A stretch of DNA of 64,000 nt, from contig NZ_CANLVF010000003.1 of the NCBI RefSeq assembly GCF_947494555.1, positions 1 to 64,000 on the forward strand, in the 5' to 3' direction. A model generated the notes under the pieces. The model saw only the letters and a list, made by a program, of their open reading frames with translations. It was not told the DNA's origin and did not search any database. How positions within the stretch are numbered: position 1 is the stretch's first letter; the number at the start of each line of letters is the position of its first letter. Shown one piece after another: positions 43,585 through 51,020 of this stretch. This DNA is from an uncultured Roseibium sp. (GTDB lineage: Bacteria; Pseudomonadota; Alphaproteobacteria; Rhizobiales; Stappiaceae). Both the position numbers and the translations under genes were made by a program.

Positions 43585-44139
43585 ATGGATTTAGACCTGC
43601 TTGTCAAGCTCACATCCAAAGCCTGGTCGCTAAAGATACTGGCGCTTCTCAATGATGGCGTTCCCGGACGGCAGGCGCCTTTGATCGCGGCAACGGGAGC
43701 CAGCCGGACATCGTTCGCAAACAGCCTGGAGCACTTGATACGGCTTGGAATGATCGAGAAAAACCCCGGACACGGACACCCATTGCGGCCGGAATTCCGA
43801 TTGACGCCACAAGGTACCGTCGTCGCGGCCATGGCGCAGAGGATCTTGCGCAGCGTGCCGGGAGACGACGCTTTTTCGGTTCTCAAACGGAGTTGGGCAG
43901 TCCCTATCCTGGCCGTCACACAGAGACCGACGCGCTATTCGGTGATCAAATCGGAACTCGGCAGGATAACGGACCGTGCGTTGTCCCAATCCCTCGGCGT
44001 TCTGGAGGACCGGGACTGGCTCAAACGCGACTTCGACCTCTCCCAGCGCTCCCCGTTTCCGACTTATCACGCCGTCAACGATGGTCTGAAAGTCAATCAG
44101 GCCGTCAGTCTGAATGATCTGCCCGGCGTCAATCTCTAG
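43585..44139 (+). CDS. Double winged-helix regulator, HxlR-like
   Basis: 184 residues forming two tandem HxlR-type winged helices: one at about 5-85 (KAWSLKILALLNDGVP...SLEHLIRLGMIEKNP) and one at about 95-175 (KRSWAVPILAVTQ...SQSLGVLEDRDWLKRDF). HxlR proteins are usually a single such domain working as a dimer, so this is an internal duplication that would act as a built-in dimer. Its neighbour at 43173-43544, transcribed the other way, is the likely target. It may sense reactive or quinone-like compounds by family; this is inference. Confidence 0.78.
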   Translation: MDLDLLVKLTSKAWSLKILALLNDGVPGRQAPLIAATGASRTSFANSLEHLIRLGMIEKNPGHGHPLRPEFRLTPQGTVVAAMAQRILRSVPGDDAFSVLKRSWAVPILAVTQRPTRYSVIKSELGRITDRALSQSLGVLEDRDWLKRDFDLSQRSPFPTYHAVNDGLKVNQAVSLNDLPGVNL

Positions 44140-44193
44140 GCGGTTTGTGGCCTGCGAAAGGCCTGCGTTTCAATGAACGGAATCGTGCGAAAA

Positions 44194-45561
44194 TCAGTGA
44201 AGGCGGACACCCTGGCGCTTCAACTCCTGTTGCAGGCGTTGAACATCCATCTGCTCAAGCTCCAGGCCGTGTTTAACGGCAAGCGCTGCTGCAACACCAG
44301 CCCCCTGTCCCGTCACCGTGCAGCACATCATGTTGCGCGTGGCGGCATGGCTGACCTTGTCGCCGCCCGTTGCCCGGCCCGCAACGAGCAGGTTCCGGAC
44401 ACTTCTTGGCAGCATCGTCCGGTAAGGCAGCTGGAAATAGCGGCCGGTCGTTGGCAGGATCAAGATGCCGTATCCGTCGATGAACTCCGGGAAGATTCCG
44501 ACACTGTCTTCAAAGCGTCCTTCTTCGCGGACATCCAATTCGGTCATGTCATAGGCCGACAGGATCTTGCGCGTATCGCGGATGCCGATGGTCATGCCGA
44601 AATTTCTGAGCTTGGCGCCGCCGCAGCCGGGGTGAAAGCGCTTCAGCGCCTCAACCGCCATCATCGCCTGACGCCGGCCCTCGATTTCGTTTTTCGTCAT
44701 GGACGCCGGGTCGGTGCCGTCGCATTCGGGAAGATGCACGAGGTTCAGATAGGTGAGATCACCGCTGTCATAGACGGCGCCCCAGGTTCCGGAAATGGTC
44801 GACAGTGCGCGCGGGATGATGCCCGCTTCCATCGCCTTTTCAAAGGGCTTGCGCAGGAAGGGCGAGAACATCTGGTCTTCCTTGCCTGTGGTCTCGACGG
44901 ACCACTCGCCGCTTTCCCAATCCTTGTAGGTCTGCGGATCGGCCTTGACCGCCTCGATGAACTTCGACTTGTCGACGCCGTTCATGGAAAACATCACGGA
45001 TGCCGCCTGCATTTCCTCGACAGGCGTCTTTTTGGTGGCCGCGCCTGCGCGATGGGCAACATCTGCGTCACCGGTCGCGTCGATCACCTTCTTCGCCAGG
45101 ATCGCCTCGCGGCCCGCCTTGCTCTCTGTGATGATGCCGCGAATTTCGTCACCCTCCATGATGGGGGCAGCGAAAGCCCGGTGCAGCATCGGATGAATGC
45201 CGGCTTCTTCGACCAGCGTATCGGCGACCAGCTTGAAGCCTTCGGCATCGATCGCATCGCTGTCGGACTGCGGTTCAGGTGTCGTCGCACCGGCATCGCG
45301 GGCGCGCGCTTCAAACTCGCGGCCAACGCCTTCCGTATCGATGGTTTTCTCGTGCCGGTACCAGGCGAAGCCTTCAACGCCGACCGCCGTGATATTGCCG
45401 CCAAAACAGCCAAAGCGCTCGACGAGCGTGACTTCGACACCGGTGCGGGCCGCGCCGAGAGCAGCGGACAAACCGCCGGGTCCGGATCCCACCACAAGCA
45501 CATCGGTCTCGTGGATGACGTCAATTTCGCGGGCGGGCTCTAGGATTTTTTTCACGCTCAC
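44194..45561 (-). CDS. FAD-dependent oxidoreductase (FAD_oxidored family)
   Basis: 455 residues. The FAD-binding TDVLVVGSGPGGLSAALGAARTG (19-41) and RFGCFGGN (about 49-56), followed by VIDATGDADVAHRAGA (about 158-173) and the C-terminal LLVAGRATGGDKVSHAATRNM, define the PF12831-type family. The reaction is unknown. A cysteine lies in the GCFGG position near the flavin. A long open frame on the opposite strand (44173-45543) is an antisense shadow. No partner gene is adjacent. Confidence 0.85.
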   Translation of the reverse strand: MSVKKILEPAREIDVIHETDVLVVGSGPGGLSAALGAARTGVEVTLVERFGCFGGNITAVGVEGFAWYRHEKTIDTEGVGREFEARARDAGATTPEPQSDSDAIDAEGFKLVADTLVEEAGIHPMLHRAFAAPIMEGDEIRGIITESKAGREAILAKKVIDATGDADVAHRAGAATKKTPVEEMQAASVMFSMNGVDKSKFIEAVKADPQTYKDWESGEWSVETTGKEDQMFSPFLRKPFEKAMEAGIIPRALSTISGTWGAVYDSGDLTYLNLVHLPECDGTDPASMTKNEIEGRRQAMMAVEALKRFHPGCGGAKLRNFGMTIGIRDTRKILSAYDMTELDVREEGRFEDSVGIFPEFIDGYGILILPTTGRYFQLPYRTMLPRSVRNLLVAGRATGGDKVSHAATRNMMCCTVTGQGAGVAAALAVKHGLELEQMDVQRLQQELKRQGVRLH

Positions 45562-45753
45562 TCACATGGTTGGAGGCTACTCAACGGTTGGGCTTCTGGA
45601 GATATCCGACGATGAAGGCTGACTAGCACCAGTTGCTGTAGTGTTTTCGGCGATCCAGCCTTTTGTCTCGCGCTCGAAAACGTCATCAAATACGCTTCTA
45701 ACGTAATGTTTATGAAACTTAAGTGATTACGAGCTTCAGACTGAAGCACTGGA

Positions 45754-46062
45754 TTACAAAATCTTCTTTAGAAAGGGAAGAAAACCACCGAAAAACAAAG
45801 CGCTCAATACGACCGCACCAATAATTAACACGATTATCATTCCAATAAATCTACGCCGCCCACGCGAAGGCAATTCTGCGGCATGATCTCCGTCATAAAT
45901 TTCTACAGATTCCTTTCTTATTTGGTTTAGATCCCATCCATTTTTCGCATAAAAAACAACATCTTTAGCAAATTCATACAGAAAATAAGAAAAGCAACAT
46001 CCAAAAAATAAGAATAAAATCGAAACAACTAATTCTTCAATAATCATCTCAACAATTCGCAA
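45754..46062 (-). CDS. Small two-span membrane protein in an A+T-rich patch
   Basis: About 97-102 residues. Hydrophobic segments at about 10-35 and 73-96 flank a polar loop with acidic and basic residues. The first start is TTG at 46062; the in-frame ATG at 46047 is equally possible. The DNA from about 45600 to 46135 is clearly richer in A+T than its surroundings and the codons follow, which suggests recent acquisition. No family is recognised. Confidence 0.55.
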   Translation of the reverse strand: MRIVEMIIEELVVSILFLFFGCCFSYFLYEFAKDVVFYAKNGWDLNQIRKESVEIYDGDHAAELPSRGRRRFIGMIIVLIIGAVVLSALFFGGFLPFLKKIL

Positions 46063-46136
46063 CCATCTTTTTCAACTTCAATACTTTTTGTTGTCAATTT
46101 CACTCTTTCAAAGACCATAAAAATTCTTAATTCCAA

Positions 46137-47237
46137 TCAGGCTATCTCCTTTCGCGCGCGCGGCAAATACATGTTGCCACCCGTCACGGGACGAGCGGCG
46201 CCGGTTGTTTCGGGAAACGTTGTCGGCAATCCAGCTTTCAGCCGAGCGCCTAAAAACGCCATTGCCTGTGCTTCAAGCGCATCCCCATCGATTTTGTAGT
46301 CATCTGCCGAAACGACGTCGCCGGAAAGCCTGTCGGCAAGCGCCCGCATCAAGACCGGATTGCGGCGCCCTCCTCCGCAGACAAGCCAGAAGCGGGGCGC
46401 AACGGGCAAAAGTGCCTCCGCCTTCGCAATTGCGTCCGCCGTGAACCTCAACAGCGTTGCTGCGCCGTCCTCAAGACTCATTCCCCTTACGAATTCGCCG
46501 GAGAAGCTGTAGCGGTCGAGCGACTTCGGCCCCGGCTCTGAGAGGAAAGAATGCGTTAGCGCTTCGGCCAGCTTTGCCTCGTCAACCTGCCCCCTTGCCG
46601 AGATTTCGCCGCCTGCGTCGTAGTCACCCGCGCCGTGCGAGCGGACCCAGTCATCCAGCAGTGCATTGCCCGGACCGATGTCGAAGGCCAGCAGATGATC
46701 GCCGTCGATAAATGTGAGGTTGGAGACACCGCCGATATTCAAAAAACAGAGCGGTTCCCTGTCGGCACCAACCAGCGTCTTTGCAAGGGCCTGATGGTAA
46801 ACCGGCACGAGCGGAGCCCCCTCACCGCCCGCTTCCATATCCGCGAGGCGAACATCGCCAATCACCGGAAGAGCCAGCTCGTCCGCCAGTGCCTGCGGAT
46901 TGCCGAGTTGCACGGTTTCCCCGGCTTTCGGATCGTGCCACACCGTCTGACCGTGAAAAACGACGGCGTCCGGCGTCAAATTGTGCCGTCGCATGAATGC
47001 GCGGATGGCAGACGTATGATCCGAGGTCACAAGCCGCGCAATCTCCGGCCAGCTTCCCCGGTTCCCGCCCTTGTGACCAGCCGCTTCCAGAACCCTCGCT
47101 CTTGTGTCTGCCCGGTAATCTGTCGTTTCACTCGGTCCGAAATGGCTGACCGTCGCACCATCCGTCTTGATCTCGGCAATATCGATCCCGTCGGCGGAAG
47201 TACCGCTGATGGTACCGACAATCGACCACCCAGTCAT
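46137..47237 (-). CDS. anmK: Anhydro-N-acetylmuramic acid kinase
   Basis: 366 residues. The phosphate-binding start GTISGTSADGIDIA (8-21), HGQTVWHDP (about 93-101) and the central NIGGVSNLTF (about 167-176) are AnmK hallmarks. It phosphorylates 1,6-anhydro-MurNAc from peptidoglycan turnover to MurNAc-6-phosphate in the cytoplasm. Its start overlaps the stop of the upstream aminotransferase gene by 4 nt (ATGA), so the two are co-translated, although their pathways are not obviously linked. MurQ etherase and a tyrosyl-tRNA synthetase gene, frequent anmK neighbours elsewhere, are absent. Confidence 0.93.
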   Translation of the reverse strand: MTGWSIVGTISGTSADGIDIAEIKTDGATVSHFGPSETTDYRADTRARVLEAAGHKGGNRGSWPEIARLVTSDHTSAIRAFMRRHNLTPDAVVFHGQTVWHDPKAGETVQLGNPQALADELALPVIGDVRLADMEAGGEGAPLVPVYHQALAKTLVGADREPLCFLNIGGVSNLTFIDGDHLLAFDIGPGNALLDDWVRSHGAGDYDAGGEISARGQVDEAKLAEALTHSFLSEPGPKSLDRYSFSGEFVRGMSLEDGAATLLRFTADAIAKAEALLPVAPRFWLVCGGGRRNPVLMRALADRLSGDVVSADDYKIDGDALEAQAMAFLGARLKAGLPTTFPETTGAARPVTGGNMYLPRARKEIA

Positions 47238-48586
47238 TGGGTGTCGGCCACTTTCTTCAGGCTTTCCTGCGCGATGTCGAACATCTCATGGATCTGCTGC
47301 TCTTTGATTATCAGAGGAGGGCAGAATGCCATGGCGTCCAGCATGGCGCGTGAAATCAGTCCATTTTCGTGGAAAATCACATTCGCGGCCGCGCCGAGAG
47401 AACCGGGCGTATCGGAATGGGCCGGATGATGCAGTTCTGCCGCGCCGATCAGACCGATACCGCGGGTTTCAACAACAAGCGGGTTTTCGGCAAGACCCGC
47501 CAAACGGGACTGGAAGGTGGGCGCGATGTCGCGCACGTGGCCGACAAGGCCCTTTTCTTCAATGATCTTCAGATTTTCCAGGGCAACAGCTGCCGCAACC
47601 GGGTGCCCGCTGCCGGTATAGCCATGCCCGAGTACCCCGATCCGATGAGACTCGTCTGCTATCGGTTCGTAGACGTTATCGTTGATCAAAAGCGCTGAAA
47701 TCGGTTGATAGGACGACGACAACGCTTTCGACAGGGTCATCATGTCCGGCTGCAGATTGTAGGTCTGCGTCCCGAACATATTGCCGGTCCGTCCAAACCC
47801 GCAAATCACTTCGTCGGCCACGAACAGGATGCCATATTTCTTGAGGATTGGTTGAACGGCCTCCCAATAGCCTTCGGGCGGTACCACGACACCGCCGGCC
47901 CCCATGACGGGTTCAGCGAAAAAGGCAGCAATCGTCTCCGGACCTTCGGCAAGGATCAGATCTTCCAGATCCTGCGCGCATCGTCTGGCGAAGTCCGCTT
48001 CGCTCTCGCCGTCCTGCTTCATGGTGCGGTAATGCGGACTTGTCGTGTGCAGGATCTGCGGCAGGGGCAGATCGAAGGACTTGTGGTTGTTGGGCAGGCC
48101 CGTCAGGCTTGCCGAGGCGACGGTGACGCCGTGATAACCGCGCATGCGGGAAATGATTTTCTTGCGTTCCGGTTGGCCCAGCGCGTTGGAGCGGTACCAG
48201 ATCAGCTTGATCGCCGTGTCGTTAGCTTCCGAACCTGAGTTGGTGAAATAGACTTTCGACATCGGCACGGGCGCCATCTCGATCAGCTTTTCAGCGAGTT
48301 CGATCGATGGTCCGTGGGTCTTGTACGTGAAGGTGTGATAGTAGGGCAGCTTTTCCATCTGGCGCGCGGCCGCCTCGACCAGACGTTTTTCACCGAAGCC
48401 GACGGCAACACTCCATAGACCCGCCATGCCTTCGATATAGCGCTTGCCGTTGATATCCTCGACATAAATCCCGTCTCCCTTCTCAATGACAAGAGAGCCG
48501 GTGTCTTCCTGGCGCCGGGCGTCCGCATAGGAATGGAGTTGAACAGCGATATCGCGGGCTTCGAGTGAGTTCGGCAACTGCGCCAT
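47234..48586 (-). CDS. Class III (omega) aminotransferase
   Basis: 450 residues. The PLP lysine lies in TLSKALSSSYQP (about 287-298), with GSEANDTAIKL (about 117-127) and LFVADEVICGFGRTG (about 253-267) forming the cofactor site. It belongs to the pyruvate-dependent omega-transaminase group that acts on beta-alanine, putrescine, taurine or similar amines; the donor cannot be named. The ATG at 48586 has GAGG 6 nt upstream. It is first in an operon with anmK. Confidence 0.88.
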   Translation of the reverse strand: MAQLPNSLEARDIAVQLHSYADARRQEDTGSLVIEKGDGIYVEDINGKRYIEGMAGLWSVAVGFGEKRLVEAAARQMEKLPYYHTFTYKTHGPSIELAEKLIEMAPVPMSKVYFTNSGSEANDTAIKLIWYRSNALGQPERKKIISRMRGYHGVTVASASLTGLPNNHKSFDLPLPQILHTTSPHYRTMKQDGESEADFARRCAQDLEDLILAEGPETIAAFFAEPVMGAGGVVVPPEGYWEAVQPILKKYGILFVADEVICGFGRTGNMFGTQTYNLQPDMMTLSKALSSSYQPISALLINDNVYEPIADESHRIGVLGHGYTGSGHPVAAAVALENLKIIEEKGLVGHVRDIAPTFQSRLAGLAENPLVVETRGIGLIGAAELHHPAHSDTPGSLGAAANVIFHENGLISRAMLDAMAFCPPLIIKEQQIHEMFDIAQESLKKVADTQ

Positions 48587-48732
48587 GAAACGCCTCATAT
48601 TAAGTGAAGAGATTAGGCAAGCCAGCCTGGCGTCTTTTCTGCAAGGCGGCATTCACATGCAAGCTAACCATTTCAACCGGCGTATACAATGGCGTTTGAC
48701 AAGACGTGGAACACGCAGATGCCGCGACCCGT

Positions 48733-49524
48733 TTAAGGGTGGTCAGGCCGCCGGGCAATGAGGGCGACGTGGTCATTCAGCGTTTCAAATGGCCCATCCC
48801 CAAAAGGTGACAAGGCGTCTTTCAAGGCGGCCTCGAACGCGGCCAGACCCTTTGAGCCCATCACTTCCGGCCTGCAGCCGGAGCGCGACAGAAAATGACC
48901 CAGCAGGCTGTCATAAGTCCAGCTGTGCCTCGCTAAGACAGATATTCGCCGCAAGTCGCTGAAAGGAGATGCGAGCAATACCGTCTCATGCGGTTCCCAG
49001 GCATCGGTCATTCGATGGAGGCTGATTGGATCCGGCCTTGCATGCGCCTTGCCAACCTCCTGAACCGCCCACCACCAGAGATTTTTCGGCGCTTTTATCG
49101 GTTTGTCGTCCAGAAAGGACAGTGCCCCATTTTGTGCAACAAGCGTATCCAGATCCTTCAGTGTTGCAGGGCGATCCTTCCAGTGAAAGGACCTGCCCAT
49201 CGTCACCAGATTGATCGGTCCCTCCACGATCGACAGATCCTCGGAAGATCCCTCGACATAGGTGACGTTGTCCGGTGCTTCCGCCTCTGCCGCTGTAATC
49301 ATAGATGCACTCGGATCCACACCGGTGACGCGGGCAACCCTTGGCCCGAGCGCGTTAGCGATGAAGCCGGGCCCGCAGCCCAGATCCAGAACGTGCGCCT
49401 CCTTGCCTGTCCGCGTTTCGGCCAACAGCCAATCGATCAGGCCCGGGGCGTAGCGCGTACGAAAAGCGGAATACATCTCAACCACGCTGTCGAAGCGGTC
49501 GGGTATTGAGAGGTCACAGGTCAT
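48733..49524 (-). CDS. Class I SAM-dependent methyltransferase
   Basis: 263 residues. The S-adenosylmethionine motif VLDLGCGPGFIANALG is at about 45-60, followed by VTGVDPSASMI and an UbiE/trans-aconitate-type core; residues past ~140 (SFHWKDRPATL) are the substrate side. The substrate is unknown. The ATG at 49524 (MTCDLSIPDRFDS) matches the family N-terminus; the open frame runs to 49605 without a ribosome site. It lies 146 bp upstream of the aminotransferase gene on the same strand. Confidence 0.82.
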   Translation of the reverse strand: MTCDLSIPDRFDSVVEMYSAFRTRYAPGLIDWLLAETRTGKEAHVLDLGCGPGFIANALGPRVARVTGVDPSASMITAAEAEAPDNVTYVEGSSEDLSIVEGPINLVTMGRSFHWKDRPATLKDLDTLVAQNGALSFLDDKPIKAPKNLWWWAVQEVGKAHARPDPISLHRMTDAWEPHETVLLASPFSDLRRISVLARHSWTYDSLLGHFLSRSGCRPEVMGSKGLAAFEAALKDALSPFGDGPFETLNDHVALIARRPDHP

Positions 49525-49930
49525 GCGCGGGGTCGTATCAGGCAACTGCGAACCAGGTGTGACACGCTGCAAGAAACGGAACCACCTGGTCGGACACCAC
49601 AGCATACCGGCCGTGCCTTTCGCAGCCCAAAAACAAAAAACCGCGCCGAGGCGCGGTCAAAAGACTGTCGGTGAGCTGTGGCCGGGAACCACAGCGCGCA
49701 TGTCACAGTCGGTGGGGGGCACGGGACGTGACGAACGACCGACAGCCTGGAGTTTGACGTTATTCCGCGATGACTTTTGTTGTTGTTCGACGGTTACATC
49801 GCGCGGAATTGCTATTTTTGTTTTCGTGTCCGTTCGTTCTATTTTTATTTAGGCAGGCAATGACGCTTCCGATTGTCCGCGTCAGCCAATATGCTGTCAT
49901 TTGGTGCCAAATTGCCCGGGGGAGGTCATT
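49525..49930. other. Divergent intergenic region with an unexplained minus-strand terminator
   Basis: About 400 bases between the methyltransferase and AraC genes. It contains a hairpin terminator facing left (49638-49655), A+T-rich stretches at 49770-49855, and no convincing protein gene. A 14-codon minus-strand frame (MRAVVPGHSSPTVF) ends just before the terminator. Confidence 0.5.
49632..49655 (-). terminator. Minus-strand terminator, no upstream gene
   Basis: On the minus strand ACCGCGCC and GGCGCGGT pair over 8 bp with a 2-nt loop and are followed by TTTTTTGT. It lies about 110 bp before the methyltransferase start, so it could be a leader attenuator or end a small RNA transcribed from about 49850. 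Confidence 0.75.
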
Positions 49931-50956
49931 TTGAGCGAAGCCGAAGTTGATGCCGCATTGATCAGGGCCGCCGTCAAGGCGATGGAGAGCCGTGGTGAGG
50001 ATCACCTGGAAGCTCTTGAAACATCGGGGCTCACGCCAGAAGACCTGGAAGGGTTCGACCAACGCGTCCCGCTCAAGAAATCAGACGCCTTTCTGGAACA
50101 GGCGGCAAAATATCTGGACGACGACCTTTTCGGTTTCGATGTCGGCAAGGCGACGCCCACCGGAACATTCGGCGTTATCGCCTATCTCGGCATCTCGGCC
50201 GCAACGCTGGAACAGGCCATCCTGAACCACGTCAAATACGTGAATATCTTCGTCGACAGCTATCGCCTTTCGCTGGCAAAGACCGAAACAACCGCGAGAC
50301 TTTCCTATCAGGGCGTGGACCGGAGCTCTTATTTCAAACGTCAGGCCAACGAGGCGGGCATGGCAGCCATCCTGTCCAACTACCGCTTTGGTACCGGCAG
50401 GATCCTGCGGCCGTCGGAGGTTCATTTTCATCATCAGCGCGCCGAAGCTCCTGCGGAAATGAAGCTCTTTTTCGGCTGCCCGATTTACTTCGGCAGCGAC
50501 ATGCACGGGATCGTGTTTCACGCCTCGGACCTGGCAACACCGCTTGTCCATTCGGACCGCGATCTGCTCGCGCTCATGTCGAATGTTGCCGACAGGATGC
50601 TGGAAGAGCGGCGCTCTGCTCCAAAGTCTTTTCTTTCCAGTGTCGAGTTTCACGTAATCGACGGCTTGTCGAAAGGTCAGAGCTCGGCAAGTGTCGTTGC
50701 CGGCAAACTGGGCATGACCGAACGGACCTTCGCGCGGCGGCTTGGCGACGAAGGCACTACATTTTCGGAAGTCCTTGAGGATGTGCGGCGCAACCTTTCG
50801 GAGGAATACTTGAAAAAAAGCGATCTCTCTCTACCGGAGATCGCCTATCTGCTCGGCTATTCGGATTTGCCGGCTTTCATTCGGGCGTATAAGCGCTGGT
50901 TCGGCGTCACTCCCGGTGCGCGCGCCTCAGAAGTCCGGCGGTTGAATGCGGGCTAG
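49931..50956 (+). CDS. AraC-family transcriptional regulator (OruR/ArgR-like)
   Basis: 341 residues. An N-terminal arabinose-binding-type domain of the OruR/GadX branch (about 20-215) precedes an AraC helix-turn-helix pair (about 235-335; LGMTERTFARRLGDEGTTFSEVLEDVRR, then LPEIAYLLGYSDLPAFIRAYKRWFGVTPG). The TTG at 49931 is chosen because GGGGGAGG lies 5 nt upstream; an ATG at 49901 has none. The target is unknown; the divergent methyltransferase is the nearest candidate. Confidence 0.88.
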   Translation: MSEAEVDAALIRAAVKAMESRGEDHLEALETSGLTPEDLEGFDQRVPLKKSDAFLEQAAKYLDDDLFGFDVGKATPTGTFGVIAYLGISAATLEQAILNHVKYVNIFVDSYRLSLAKTETTARLSYQGVDRSSYFKRQANEAGMAAILSNYRFGTGRILRPSEVHFHHQRAEAPAEMKLFFGCPIYFGSDMHGIVFHASDLATPLVHSDRDLLALMSNVADRMLEERRSAPKSFLSSVEFHVIDGLSKGQSSASVVAGKLGMTERTFARRLGDEGTTFSEVLEDVRRNLSEEYLKKSDLSLPEIAYLLGYSDLPAFIRAYKRWFGVTPGARASEVRRLNAG

Positions 50957-51020
50957 GTACATCAATCGGTCTCAGGCACAGACTACCGGGTCAGTTCATC
51001 GTGTCGCAACCTAACACGGC

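Noticed and set aside
44173-45543. 456-codon frame on the plus strand
   Set aside because: Antisense to the FAD oxidoreductase at 44194-45561, whose motifs are clear; the antisense product has no recognisable domain and is a G+C-rich third-position shadow.
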